From assembly GCA_905250885.1 (NCBI GenBank), contig CAJNOQ010000119.1, positions 1-64,000 of the forward strand: a stretch of DNA of 64,000 bases. The letters are read 5' to 3'. Below, piece after piece: positions 1 to 24,420 of this stretch. Source of the DNA: Didymodactylos carnosus. Its lineage: Eukaryota > Rotifera > Eurotatoria > Philodinida > Philodinidae. The first letter of the stretch is position 1, and each line of letters starts with the position of its first letter. Below the pieces are notes generated by a model. The model was not told the origin of the DNA. It saw only the letters and a program-made list of their open reading frames with translations, and did no database searches. The translations under genes and the position numbers were made by a program.

Positions 1-119
1 TCATATTCACTTTTAACTTTACGCAAAGATTTTTCTTTCAAAGAACAATGTTTTTTATTTGGTAATACTTCCATTGTAGTAGAACGAATTTGTGATTGTA
101 TTAAACTTGTTGATGATAG

Positions 120-460
120 AATTGGCGGTGTTGTTGTTGGTTGGCGGTTTAACATTACTGTTACTGGTAACAGGCAAGGAAGTTGTTACTTTGTTACTTT
201 TGATAAAGTGACCACCATCTTTTAGCACGTATTTCACCTGCACCCTCAAAAAAAGTTTTTATGGCGAAACAAAAAAACTTATTTTCTGTCACTTTACCAA
301 AAGTCAGAAGCATTTGTTACTAGTAACAAGTAACAACTTCGTTACTTTTTACTAGTAACAAAGTAACCAATTAGCATCTGTTGTTACTAATTACGAGTAA
401 CAAGTAACGAATTTTTGTTAGTTTACTGGTAAAGTAACACCGAGTAACAAGTAAACAGCC
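120..460. repeat. GTAAC/GTTAC word-rich repeat
   Basis: The stretch is packed with the pentamer GTAAC and its complement GTTAC, often as the palindrome GTTACTAGTAAC or the pair AGTAACAAGTAAC. No coding frame of note runs through it. It looks like a degenerate foldback or satellite-like element made of a short palindromic word. Family unknown. Confidence 0.6.
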
Positions 461-1039
461 ACCGCTATTGTGCAGTATAATGATGACTTACGGCTCGAAC
501 TGTTAAATGCTTGACATTCTACTGTAATGAGAACTTTAAAATATCGACAAGTCCAGAATTTCAAGGATTTTAGAATATGTGTTGGACATTTAATAAAACT
601 ATTAAAAAGGAGACATTGAACGAAGAAAAAGAAGAAGAAAATAATGGAGTATGTCATTTTGACAAAATGACAGACTTTTGTTGAAAAATATATTAGGTAA
701 AAATAAATAAATAAAATGATGTACCGATTGTACTAGTATGATGGTGTGTACACGAATAACGGTTATTAGAGAAAAGCGACAGTTTCATCAGGCAAGAAAG
801 AAAGGAGCAAGACGTATTAAATGCTATAACCAGGTCGGCATGTACAAAGAAAGTAAAGAAATAAAAGGAAATACACGACGGTATGCTATGTCATTATTCT
901 GTATTATAATCGAAATTTCGACATTCTTCTCTGTCGACATTTTCATTGTCGACATTTGGACACCTCACCGGTTTGAATCGTATCGCAAAAATGAATTTGC
1001 GGCTAAAACTTTTCGATACCAGCTCAATTGCATGAGTTC
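461..1039. other. Intergenic, nothing recognised
   Basis: Low-complexity AT-rich DNA. Open frames here are short and do not look like proteins; the one at 418-657 on the minus strand runs through the repeat and a poly-phenylalanine tract. No RNA gene or repeat seen. Confidence 0.5.
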
Positions 1040-1720
1040 ATTTATTTGACCAATACATCGAGATACGGTAGACAATCATTCTTTTCAAATTTAAATGTGA
1101 ACTGAAATCTTGGATCAATTTATTAAGATGTTCTACCAGTATTTTAACATCATTCTCAGTTAATTCGGAAATTAAAATGATATCATCAGCATATCTTCCC
1201 ATGAAATGAATTCGTTGTTGAATATGTTGCGTGTAAGTCTCGAAAAAATCGTTTCACATATAGATCGGCTAAAAGAAAGGATGTCGATAACCCCACAGGA
1301 AGTCCAACCTTTTGTTTATAGATTTTTTCGTCAAATTCAAAGTAAATATTGTCTATGCAAAATTTAACGATTTTTATTATCTGTTCTTTTGTTTAAATTA
1401 GTATTTGTCTTCCGCTGTTTATTTTTACTCATTTTTTGTTCATGAATATTGATTGCTTTATCAATCGGGACCGACGTAAATAAATCTGATATGTTTAAAT
1501 ATGATAGAGTAGTGCTTCTGGTTCTTTTCTAGTAATTTTTAATCTGATCAATGAGATGATGTGTATTTCGTATCGCACAACTCGCGTCGACTATTGATTT
1601 TCAACATTTGTTCTCGTATTTTGAGAGTTAAGGCATCTTTTTAATAAACTTTTCTAGAATTGTCTTTATCAAACTGATATGTTAAGTTAAAACGTTACTT
1701 ATATTGCTTAAGAAAGACGT
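1040..1720 (-). pseudogene. Penelope-like element reverse transcriptase fragment
   Basis: The minus strand encodes pieces of a reverse transcriptase: a block with the peptide KVGLPVG near 1281-1312, then GRYADDI near 1175-1203, the catalytic YADD motif, followed by SELTENDVKILVEHLNKL. The order and wording fit Penelope-like retroelements, a group common in rotifers, better than LINEs. Only the palm region is visible and the frame is broken, so this is a dead fragment. Neither end of the element could be placed. Confidence 0.6.
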
Positions 1721-2054
1721 TAATCGATAATTCTCGATACTACTTCCGTTATTTTTGCTGAAAACTGGTCTAACTAATGTGCTTCTCCAGATATTTTAAA
1801 ATTTTTCAATAGAAGTACATCACTTGAACAGGTACTGTAACTGTGGTGATACTGCATCCGCTACACGTGTAAGACAGGCGTGATTGAATTTCGCGTTCGT
1901 CACTGAGAGAGGCACGTGACGTTTCAACTTAAAATGTAGGCAAAAAACTAAGAGAGACAAAATTCAACAAAAGCATCCGTCATTTTTATCCAAGTAAATG
2001 TTACCTATGGGAAAATGTAGATACATTACATCTGTAAGGGAGTGATACACGACT
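1721..2054. other. Intergenic, nothing recognised
   Basis: No coding frame, RNA gene or clear repeat seen between the reverse transcriptase remnant and the CTAGT repeat. Confidence 0.4.
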
Positions 2055-2262
2055 AGTTGTCATCTAGATTACTAGTTGGAAAAGAGGCTTTTAACTAGCT
2101 GCGTCTGCATATACAACTAGCAATAGTTAAATCGGTCGATTATCGAGCAATAACTCGATAGTTGTAACTAAGGAGAGATCTTGCAATCGTCCGATTACTA
2201 GATTTCCACTGTCGTTACTAAATAATTGCAATTGAGTAAAAATCTAGTAATCTAGATGTATC
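2055..2262. repeat. CTAGT-rich foldback repeat
   Basis: Inverted copies of ATCTAGATTACTAG lie at 2062-2075 and 2244-2257, and the interior is rich in ACTAG and in TCGGTCGAT-like words. The structure suggests a short foldback or MITE-like element of about 200 bases. No target site duplication could be assigned. Confidence 0.45.
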
Positions 2263-2480
2263 GGACGATACCAGATTTTTTATGTTTAAGTAGATAGTCA
2301 TTAGTTTCATTTAAGAAAAACTCGAGCTTCGTAGCTACTACTCACCCAGAGTAAAATGTACCTCACAAGCAGCTCCGTTTTGCACCTTGCGACGGCTATA
2401 GCTTGTGAACTACTCAGTATTTTGAGGCGCAGTTTTTATCATAATCTTCTCATTCCAACCAGCAAATTTTTTTTCTTCTA

Positions 2481-2693
2481 AAACTGCGTTTAGTGATGTG
2501 TCACTCAAAGTTTAGCAAAACGTTTGCTTTCGCAAAAATTTTGCTTGTCAAAAATGCCTTTATCAGGTGCTTAGTCAAAATTGCTCGTCGGGTGTTTAGT
2601 GTCTGTTACAAAAATAACGTCTTCAGACGTTATTTTTAGATGAAAGCAAACGTTTTGCTAAACTTCGAGTGACACATCACTAAACGCAGTTTT
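2481..2693. mobile_element. MITE-like element with ~50-base terminal inverted repeats
   Basis: The ends are near-perfect inverted repeats of about 50 bases: 2481-2531 opens with AAACTGCGTTTAGTGATG and 2642-2693 closes with its complement, one or two mismatches apart. The loop contains a second, perfect 12-13 base stem (AATAACGTCT / AGACGTTATT) at 2610-2637. There is no coding capacity. It is a typical non-autonomous DNA element or foldback; the superfamily is not clear. Confidence 0.75.
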
Positions 2694-3257
2694 TGACGCT
2701 GCGCACGAATATGACGTTAATTTTTGATGGTTTTATGGGTTGCTGGTTTCGATGTTCTCCCTCCGAGCTTAAAAGTCTAAATTTCTCTTTGCATACCCAT
2801 GTACAGTAACTACTTGAGTGACGCAATGATACCCGAAAATGTTTAACCTCCTGTGCAGAAAAAATGTTTCAAAAATAGCCTCAAGATCCCAAATATTAAA
2901 AGATGGCCAATTCTCTCAGTTAACTTCCACACTATATTTATCTTACTCAATTTTGGACGCTCTTTCGAATTCTTAATCAGAATTTTTTTTCACACACTCA
3001 TTCCTGCGATTCACTACTCACACTGAAGACTATGGCACTTTTGGCTTAAAGTCGCGTTTTCATCCTAAGGAAAAAGCTTTTCAAAATTATTTTTTTACTA
3101 AAATGTAGCTCACGCTCTCCTCTATCAATTGATGTAGTTTTCATATTTTGTCGGTGCTTATACAGCGTAAAAAATAGTTTTTATCAACTGTACGGAAAAT
3201 TTTTGCCGACCGGAAAACGTTCACTTTTCGGTCTAATGAGCCCACACAGAACAACAA
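2694..3257. other. Intergenic, nothing recognised
   Basis: No credible coding frame, RNA gene or repeat seen. Confidence 0.4.
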
Positions 3258-3579
3258 GCCAAAAGGGGTGTTTCTGTTATTACAGAAGCAGGCTCAAAAC
3301 TGTCAGTTGACAGATGTTCAACTCATAAAAACGATGAGATTAATAAAAGACGCGTAAATACTTGAAAGTTTCGAATCTATAATAAAGTTCATGATTATCT
3401 GCGTATAATTAAATTGATCTCATAATTCCTACTTTAGTCAAGTTCTTCATACATTTTCTAGGGAAAATATCGTTTCCATCAGTGATATGTGTTTGTACTA
3501 TGAATAGCCGAGTGAAGTTAGATGTCATTCCTATTTTATCAACCACTTCAAACAAGAGTTATACACGAAACAAAATTGC
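3258..3579 (+). repeat. Left arm of inverted repeat flanking the deacetylase-like gene
   Basis: About 320 bases, from CCAAAAGGGGTGTTTCTG to ACGAAACAAAATTG, recur in reverse orientation at 6624-7133 with scattered mismatches. This copy has no insertion at the place where the other arm carries a SINE (about 3410-3420), so it preserves the empty site. Confidence 0.8.
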
Positions 3580-4117
3580 TAGTATTCTATAAGTTTACAT
3601 TGTTTGACAATGCGTTTTGCTCTTAAAATGTTTTGGCAATTACTAATGCGGAAGTTAACGCTGATGTGTTCTTTTTCTTCAGTTCTTCCGTTGTTTGTAT
3701 TTCACTATGACTAGGATAGAATAGTACACACAAAGGAGTAAATCTTATTGTTAAATGCGAAGACATTTTCTCTCGCATTGTACAAGACTGTCAATGACTG
3801 CGGATGTCGACTAGAGTCCACAAAGTTTACAGTCCATGTGAAGAGAAAAGAATTAGATTCTAAACAGTTCGTACAAGAAAGCGTTTAAACGAAGATTTTT
3901 CAAAGTGTACATCTCCCATCATGAAATATAACGTTTTCTTCTCATTAAAAATATTTTAGTTGTTTTTTTCTCCTGCTGAACGAAAAGCAATTCAAATCCA
4001 CTACTAGTCTATTATCTATACTCGGTATGTTTTGAAAGGAAACAAAACAAAAAAATATTTTGACAGTTTTAGCCACATGCTTTTTCACTATACTTTACTT
4101 CTCTAACGAAAACAAGC
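3580..4117. promoter_or_regulatory. Upstream region of the deacetylase-like gene
   Basis: This AT-rich stretch between the repeat arm and the first ATG should contain the promoter. No distinct TATA box or operator can be singled out. Confidence 0.3.
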
Positions 4118-5593
4118 ATGTTGTATTTCATCGTTTCGCTTTTATGTTTTGCATTTCATTTGATTAATTCTGCTCATTATACCAAACTAGAAACATGCTC
4201 GAATGAAAAATGTCGTTTACCCTATTGCTATTGTTCAAGTCAAACAATCCCAGGCTCATTAACACCACGAAACACACCACAATTTGTAAGTGTTTTGTTT
4301 ATCTCTTTTGCCAAATTCTTTATGACTCATCTGTTTTAGTTATCAATATCGATCAATGGGCCCATTGATGTAACGGTATTTAATTTGTCTCAAAAAATAT
4401 TTCATGTTAATGAATTTAAAAATCCCGATGGCTGTCCAATCAGTGGAACAATATTTTTAAAAAATCATGCTGAAACTGATTATTGTCTCGTACAAAAACT
4501 TGTTCAACGTGGATTTGAATTGAGTATTACATCAAATTCTTCAGAGTAAATTTTAGGCGTAATATTTCAACTAAATCTCTCTGTTCGTCTTGTTTAGATG
4601 TCCAACGATGGATTGTCGAATAAAACCAAAATCCGATAAAACTCCCTTTGTTTCATGGCGAAAAGGACGTTGGTATAATGAAATAATTTTATTTCGAGAA
4701 ATGATTCAAAATCGAACTCGTATTCATCCGTCCACGATTGTTGGTCATCGTTCACCAAATTATGAAATAAATTTACGCAATATTCATTACCAAATATTGA
4801 GAGAAAATAAATTTTTATATGATTCAACATTGGTCGTCAATGAACCTGGTTTAACATACACATCTCAACAACCTTCACCACTCACATGGCCACATACAAT
4901 GGATTTTGCACCCACCTATGACTGTTCACAAGGATGCTATACCCAATCATTTCCTGGCTTATGGACAATACCCATTCATATGTATCAAGATACAGGTAAG
5001 AGTTATGTATTAGGTATCTGTACACTATCTAATTTTGTTTGCTATTTTCAGAAGGTCGTAATTGCACAACTATAGGCAGTGATCATTGTCGAATGCCTCG
5101 TACCGTTAATGGGTTTTTTAATTATTTAAAACATAATTTTAATCGTCATTATCATTCTAATCATGCACCGTTCATTATTGCTCTTGAGTCAAGTTGGATT
5201 AATGAAGCACATCAAGAATGGCGTTTGGAAGGTTTAATGCAATTTGTTAAACATATATTGAAATATCATAAACATGATGTTTATTTTGTTCGAATGATCG
5301 ATATTATAAACTGGATGTTGAAACCTATTGAATTAAAACAAATGAAGAATGATGGAGGATATCTTTCATCAATATCGTTAGTAAAAAATTGTAATAGTAC
5401 ATTGATATCAGCACAATATTACTGTTCAAATGAAAAGGATGATTTATTGGTAAAGAAACAAAATAACAGTTTATGGTTAAATGATGATATTACTGGTGAA
5501 CAATTATTTAGTTCAAATATTGTTTCATACACGATAATATTTTTCTTGTTCTTAACTGTCGTGATATACGTATATGATCACTTTATTATATAA
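4118..5593 (+). CDS. Chitin-deacetylase-like membrane protein, probable pseudoenzyme
   Basis: Four exons are visible: 4118-4285, 4340-4545, 4598-4995 and 5052-5593. All introns are GT-AG and 52-56 bases long, and together the exons give 437 residues in one frame. A hydrophobic signal peptide (first ~19 residues) is followed by a Cys-rich start ([10 protein letters not shown]) and a polysaccharide deacetylase (carbohydrate esterase 4) domain of the animal chitin deacetylase type, recognisable from [16 protein letters not shown] and [13 protein letters not shown] hydrophobic C-terminal segment ([14 protein letters not shown]) should anchor it in the membrane. The catalytic residues of the family are missing: the first motif (usually TFDDA) reads SINGPID, the HSxxH metal site reads SITSNS, and the late His before the Trp is replaced (ALESSW). 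It therefore probably binds rather than deacetylates chitin-like glycans. The family call is firm; the loss of activity is inferred. Confidence 0.85.
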
Positions 5594-6623
5594 ACATCTT
5601 GTTTTATCTCTATTATAAAAACCGTTTTTATCCCTATTAAAATCGCTCGATGGTTGACAACTGTTCTGCTTTTACCATTAACGGACTAATTAGTCGATTT
5701 TTTTTCTTCACATAATACTTTGTTGTACAAAAGTCAATAAATATGTTACTAGAAGATTAAATCTATTTCATTCATTCATTTCAATCTATGTTCCTCTAAA
5801 ATTGTCAAATAAACACAGAATTATTATCGATATGGTTATGTTCACACTACACAACTTAAGTTCGTCTTAAGAATGTTCACTGTATAAAAGTCAAGTCATA
5901 CTTAAGTGACATTTTTTATGTCATTTCAGTGTGAAAAAAGTTAAGGCACCAATCCTGATAAAAAGTTGAATTGTTTCTTTGTTATTGGATTGATCTACAG
6001 TACTGTAATTGAGCGTTCAGTTTCAAATGTTTTTAGAAAGCAATAATAATCTAACATACTTTGTTGAGTTAAGAATAACGATTAACCTCATGCGAGTAAG
6101 ATGAACAAAGAATTTTCTTCATAGCTGTTATAAAGAATTGGAAAAATTGTCTCGAAAGAGATAAACGATAAATAGAATAAGTTTAAGTGAGTAGTATGGA
6201 CGGATTCTTCTTCTGAACTTAAATTTAAGTATGAAAAAAAGTATAATATGAACATAACCTATCTCATCAACCCTTTCATATTTGAATTGTAGTAAGCGAT
6301 ATTTATATTATTTTGATTTCCGGACACATGTCATTTTTAGACACTAATAGTTTAGAATAAAATAATGGTAAATCTACTTCTTTCAACTGTTCTAGTTGTA
6401 CTCTTATTCATCTGAGTTTCTTCAAGATACTATTTTAAGCTTTTAGCCAATGAAATAATATTACCTTGTGATTGTTGAGTTGAATCACCTGATCATATGA
6501 AGAACAGAAAAGAAACTAACTGCTCAGCTATTTCATTGTTGATAGAGTATTGGAAAATGTTTTGATTTCGTCTACAATCAAATCACATAAATCATAGTTT
6601 ATTTTATTAATTGATTGCATTGA
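5594..6623. other. Intergenic, 3' flank of the deacetylase-like gene
   Basis: AATAAA-like signals follow the stop (for example near 5737-5745). The rest is AT-rich with no convincing coding frame, RNA gene or repeat. Confidence 0.4.
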
Positions 6624-7133
6624 TTCAATTTTGTTTCGTGTATAACTCTTGTTTGAAGTGATTGATAAAATAGGAATGACATCTAATTTTTCACTCGGCT
6701 ATTCATAGTACAAACACATATCACTGGTAGAAACGATCGTTTCCCTAGAAAATGTATGAAGAACTTGAAGAAAGTAGGTATTATGAGGTTAATTAATTTT
6801 TTTTTATACTTTAATTCTCATCATCTAAATAGTTAATTTCTCATGTACAAAGGTACCAAGATAATGAGCATCAGATAGCTTGTCCAAGACTATCACGCGA
6901 TCACCGTTGCCAGGATTCGAAATCCGTATCTTTGAAGTACGTTGTCTTCCCACTAGCCGACTGGGCCACGCTGCTCAATTAATTACACGCAGATAATCAT
7001 GAATTTTATTACAGATTCGAAACTTTCAAGTATTGGCACGTCTTTTATTAATCTCATAGTTTTTATGAGTTGAACATCTGTCAACTGACAGTTTTGAGCA
7101 TGCTTCTGTAATAATAGAAACACCACTTTTGGC
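6624..7133 (-). repeat. Right arm of inverted repeat, interrupted by a SINE
   Basis: Reverse-complement copy of 3258-3579. Apart from an extra ~186 bases at 6791-6976 (a SINE plus one target repeat), the two arms align end to end. They lie about 3 kb apart and enclose the deacetylase-like gene. Confidence 0.8.
6799..6976 (-). mobile_element. tRNA-derived SINE inserted in the repeat arm
   Basis: Read on the minus strand, the head resembles a tRNA gene: an A-box-like TGGCCCAGTCGGCTAGTGG and a B-box-like GGATTTCGAATCC, spaced as in a tRNA. An unrelated body and an A-rich tail follow (the T run at 6799-6805 on the plus strand). It is flanked by AATTAATT at 6791-6798 and 6977-6984, which is present once in the empty arm near 3415. 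The SINE is about 178 bases long. Confidence 0.75.
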
Positions 7134-8877
7134 TGGGAATGAAGTGAAACCCTGGATTTGCACAGTAAACTATTGCATCTATCAGCAATTATTTCTTTGT
7201 AGTCATCATATAATTAAAAATTGAAGCAGAAAGATGGATAGAAAAGAGTAAAAATCAGTATGAGACACAGTGATTATACTTAAATCATTCTTTTTTTTTT
7301 TTTATCTCTATTATTAAATATTATCAGAGAGAAACAAAAAAATCAGAGGATACTGCGTGTCTATTTTTCTCGTTTCTTCTGCACGAAATCAAAAAAAAAA
7401 TGTTTTTTAAGTAATAATCGCAATAATATGAGCAATTCAAATACGTAGATCAACAAAAACATTTTGATCGCGTTTAAAACTAGTGAATTGTTCAATAATT
7501 TGCTGAAAATTTAGCAGAACCTACTATTTCCTGCGTAAAAGAAGAGTAAGATTTATATAATAAAGTCATTCATTCATAAGGGGAATAATCTCATCGCTCT
7601 TTTTCCTTTCTCTTTTTCTGAAACAATGTTATGCCCTCATGTCAAATAGAACATATTGTATGTTTTTTGTATCGAAAGTGCTACATCGAGAAAAAAAATA
7701 GTTTGATTTAAACGTAAATGAACCGCAAACGGATGCAATTTTCATTCTTCTCGTCTTCTTTTTCCCGTTTTAGTACTTGAACGAATTATCGGTGACGGAA
7801 AAAAAAGAAGAAGAAAAAAATTTGAACTAAATCATCATTTTCGTTTGAGTTTTCCATACAACATTTGAAAAACATGCGTTTTGTATCATGTTCTGTTTTA
7901 AAGAAAGAAAAGAAAAGGATCCTCGTTGGCTCTTCAATGCTCTGTTACTACTCTATAATAAATATCATCATTCTCTTCATCTATCTCTCTTTTTTGTGGT
8001 TGCTCTCTCCATACTTGAGAAAACTTTTTTATTTCATTCTTCACATCTCGTATAGAATGAATATTGTTCGAAAGAATACAAAAAAAAAAGAGAAAACCAT
8101 GAATAAAGAGATTCTACTAAAGATAAAGTAAAAAGAGTTTTGAGAAGAATGCGCGCTATCTATATTTCTTTTCCAAACTCTCGTCTCCTCTTCTTTTCTC
8201 GATACAATCTGTAGCGTAGCGAGTAAGTCATCTATAATTACCAGTGGTCCTATATTTTATATAATACATTTTTGCATCAAATAACAACATTGTTCACATA
8301 CAGAACACTTTTTTATGATAGAAAAATAAGCAATAAAGATAGAATAGAGAACTACGTATGTATACCATGTATGTATCCATGTTCGTGTTCGTTATTTAAA
8401 AAAAGGAGCAGAAAAAGAAAATTAACACTTCCTTTCTAATTGTAAAGCACTCTTTATTCGAATTTTATCGCATAACATTGTACCGGTATGTGTTAAATCT
8501 CGGATTAAATATTGCCTTCCACTTTCTCTCCCTCTCTCTTTTTCGTCTTACTATTAAGAAAAGAAATGTTTTTCTTTTCTTAAATATTTATTTTGTTACT
8601 CCATAATTAACTGCTCGACACAAGAAGGTAAACGAATAATTGACAAACTAATAATTTAAATCGAACATGATTTGTGACGGTAATAACTGAACATGACATA
8701 TATTGCGTGTGAACGCAATTTAATACACCTTCATCTTTCTTTATATATTTTTTATATTTTCTTGAAAATAATGAAAGTAATACATAGAGAAAGCTCGAAT
8801 AAATCAACAACACAGATATCGGTAATATGTTTAGACAATGTATTTTTTAGCAGTATTATATTCTCTATTACTTTCCA

Positions 8878-8880
<3 letters not shown>

Positions 8881-8925
<45 letters not shown>
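8881..8925. repeat. (CT)n microsatellite
   Basis: An uninterrupted run of about 22 CT dinucleotides. Confidence 0.95.
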
Positions 8926-8927
<2 letters not shown>

Positions 8928-10673
8928 GAAATGTTATTTTTATTTATACCACTATAATGTAGAAAAAGGTGAGAACTTTATACGTCATTAGTTATAAATT
9001 ATTTGTAATTCACTCGTGCGTACCTACTCTAATAAAAAATATAACGTTTGACATTTTTAGTCTTTCTACTCATACAAGTTAAAAAAGTGATAATGAACAG
9101 CATTTCCTACTATATCGAAGAGATTTTGTTGAAAAACAAATTTTTTTACAAATATTGAATTTTTTTTTTCTTAATAAAACATAATTTCGATATTGAAAAA
9201 CAATATTAAGATTAAAGATCATATTATTATGTTAGAGTTTAAATGTGTGCGTAGATTTATTTTTATGGAAGATTCAACTCAAATACAAATTTTACTAAGA
9301 ATTTTGATAATGATTGATTCAATAGTGAAGTGTCTATGAATATAATTAGTAAAATTATATTTTATCATCTATATACTATTTTAATTCTTCTTCCTTTATA
9401 CTACAATGGGATATTTATCAGATTATAATTATTATTAAGATTGCATGCTTCGATTTGTCTGTATTGACCTGTGCTGATACTCTGAAAATATATTGTTCTT
9501 CTTCATTTTCTCGTGTGTATTTGAGTGTCTGTGTGTGTGCGTGTGCCCTGTTGTTTTTCCATCACACATTCGACGATCTCGAACAACAGTTATATGACTG
9601 ATTATTCCTCACATTTTCTTATTCTTCTTTTCATCCGTAGTGCTAATAATAAAGATAAATACCAAAAGAGCAGCTGCTTTTCTTTTAGCTCACGTGAAAA
9701 AAAAAGAAAAAGTTCGTTTTTAAGCTGAAAATTCTCTATATAAAACAAACATCAGAATATTTTTCTTTTATACTTTAAACACAATCCATTGTTCTAAAGC
9801 GTAAATCCGTTTTCTTTGAAGTATTTTTGTTCATAGTCTGATCTATAGCGACAAAAAATAATTGTTTAATTCAAAAAAATGTTTTGTTTTATTCATTTCC
9901 TTTGCAATGTTATCATAGACAATTTTCTATGATTGAAACAGTACGATGACGGGAATAAATGATACTCATGAATAAATATCTATGGCGATATAGAATATGT
10001 TTTAAATTTTCTTTTGATAAAGATAAAAATAAATATCGATACTTGTTTACTTCAAAATGTTGTTGATTCATTTACATCAAGTATTTCAAATCGGTTCATA
10101 AATATGTGAACACTTGATTTTTGTTTTGTTTTTATTATTTGAACTAATAATTAATTTTATGTATTTAAGATAACTTAAAAATCTATGTTTTTTTTTTGTT
10201 ATGTGTATGTTTCATACACAGATACTTAACTGTTCGTCTAATTTGTTCAAAAATTGCCTATTTAAGTGCAAAAGTAAAGAATGTATTAGCCGTATTTACT
10301 ATTTTAAGCTTTTCCCTATTTACGTGGGACTGATATCGTAATAGACTCTCTTTTCCGCAGCATAAGTATTCTGTTAGAGTTCTATCTTGAAAATTAATAG
10401 CTAAAAGGGATGGAAAGAAAGACAGATGTGGATGTATTCTAGTTCAAATAATAATCGAATATGAGATAGAAATATTAAATAAATGTTTGCAAACATTGAG
10501 GAAAGAAGAAGTTTTTATTTCCAAAAAAAAAAAACAAAAAAAAAAATCGTTTTATTTTCGGAAAAAAACTCGCTTTGTATCTTTTCATCCTATACCGCTA
10601 CAAAGAAAAAAGAAAAATAATAATACAACAAGAGTGGTTTTTTTCTTTTTGTGTTAAAAATGTTGATTTATTT

Positions 10674-10708
10674 TCATCATCATCATCATCATCATCATTA
10701 TCATCATT
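10674..10708. repeat. (TCA)n microsatellite
   Basis: About eleven TCA trinucleotides with one interruption. Confidence 0.9.
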
Positions 10709-12027
10709 TTTCTCGATATAGCCATCTAACATATGATGACATTTTCTTATTTTTTTCAAATAAAACACAATGTTTCGAGAATCATTGGAACTAACTTAGT
10801 TCTTCTTTTGCTCCGGTCCCAATACGCTCGTAAAAAAAGGAATTTTTAAACTACAAGAAAAAAAAAATGTCGAGATATAATTTCAAATTAGTCAAGCGCA
10901 TAGATAACACATGTTTGTGTTGACCTTGTAGTGTTTAACTATGTACAAAAAAATAAAATCAATCATTAACATTATTGTCAATATGATAAGCATTTTTTTT
11001 TTTTTTTGTTTTTAAAGAATTAAACTAGTGTCTTGGGATATTTTTTTCTCCAAAACAAGAACAATTTCATTCTATAAACCATTGTGTATTCGTGTGTTTA
11101 AGAAGAACTTCGTCAAGAACGAGTCTTCATTTTGAACAGTATCAATAGGAAGGAAATGACTAGGAAAAAGGAGAAGATCTATAATACAAAAATTCGTTTA
11201 AATCTTGGACATGCTGTTTACAAGTAACTTTGTAATAATGATAATCAATTATCATTGTTTTGTGAAGTTTAAATTTAGATTATCTAATGTTTACATCTAT
11301 ATTCTAAATTAAAATATGAACATTGTGAAAATAGTTTTGTATGAATAGATGAGCTCAATTTTTTCTTGTCATTTTACATAATGTCTTATTTTAATTCTAA
11401 GGTGTGATATAACTTTTTTTTTTTCAAATTTATAAATATAATGACCATTGAGATCTAAGACAAAATGTATTGAATAACAGAAAAACATGACTAATTCTGT
11501 CTCTTATATAAAAGCGTCAAATTTCTTCTTATTCATTATCATTGTTTCTACATTTCAACATGTGTAAGAAAAGAAGAAAAAAAAAGAAACCTCAGCAGCA
11601 GAAATAATGATCGTCTTTGTCTATAATATAATTGTATTTATTCAAACGTGTAATTTGCTATTATGTGTTTATGTTCAACAAAGAAAAGTTTTTCTCTTCT
11701 GTCTTTATTTTACGGTTCTATTTGATTTTTCTTCTATTTAAACTGCAATTGAACTTTATCTTGAATATTTCTAATCTATCCTCTATTTTTTTTTTAGATT
11801 TTATCTATAATCTAGTCATTCAGGAATATGCTCTATTCCTATTCATCTCAGGTTTGTGCTCGATGCATATTTATTTATTTGCATCGTTCACCTAACAGAA
11901 TATCATCGATCACATAATCATGAAGTATATTAAATAATAGGTATCTAATTTAGTCTAAAATTATTTTCTAAATTTGTAAATATTTTATTTTTATTTAGCT
12001 TTTTTATTTTCAATTCAACATACAACG

Positions 12028-23852
<11,825 letters not shown>

Positions 23853-24420
23853 ATATAAGAATTATATTTTTTGTTTTTGTATCCGGTGCAATAATAAAAA
23901 GAAAATAGCAACGACAGTGTTCTACCGTCCGTTTCAAAATATACATCTACCAAATATATCTTATCATCGATTTATTATTTTATACAAAAGAACTATATTT
24001 CCATTGATGCGCATGTTTTTCGGTGCTTCCTCATTGTTATTTTACTTTTCTTTTTATTTCTAAGTGTGGTATATTTATCTGTTAGTATTTTCTTTTTGTT
24101 AACCGTTTTATTTTTACAAAAAAAATAAAATTGTTTCTTGTTATTATATTATAAAAATATACTCTATCAGTTAACTGAAAATTCATGATGATAGAATCCA
24201 TTTGTATTTGTTCGATTAAAACTTATTTATAAGTCTCCTTAGAAACTAAAATGTGTTTTTTCAGTTTATTATCTCCTATATGAATAAATAAATGAGTTTT
24301 CTCGTAAAAAACAATAACCGTTTCGCACACTGCATTGACAAGATTAAGAGAGAACAAGTAATACGAATGGAATGCAGAGACGTTGAGTAGTTCGAATTGA
24401 TTTTTAAAAGTGATTGTCAT
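23853..24420 (+). other. NALCN 3' untranslated region and poly(A) signals
   Basis: After the stop, AATAAAAAG occurs near 23891 and AAAATAAAATTG near 24123. Either could serve as the poly(A) signal. No coding frame of note. Confidence 0.45.

Larger units (their letters stand above)
7134..12027. other. Long intergenic region, low complexity
   Basis: Nearly 4.9 kb of AT-rich DNA with homopolymer runs and simple repeats. The open frames here (for example 7865-8131 and 11632-11895) are made of low-complexity hydrophobic or lysine-rich sequence and match no family. The last few hundred bases must hold the 5' leader or promoter of the NALCN gene, and a non-coding first exon cannot be excluded. Confidence 0.45.

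Noticed and set aside
2610-2637. Perfect hairpin AATAACGTCT...AGACGTTATT as a terminator
   Set aside because: It sits in the loop of a MITE-like element in a eukaryotic genome, with no transcription unit ending there.
4118-5593. Horizontally acquired bacterial gene
   Set aside because: Bdelloids carry many foreign genes, but this one has three short GT-AG introns and the animal chitin deacetylase layout.
7865-8131. Open frame of 88 codons in the long intergenic region
   Set aside because: Low-complexity Leu/Ile/Lys-rich sequence in an AT-rich spacer, no family resemblance and no splice context.
8693-8962. Open frame of 89 codons
   Set aside because: It runs through the CT microsatellite, which is why it stays open (Ser-Leu repeats).
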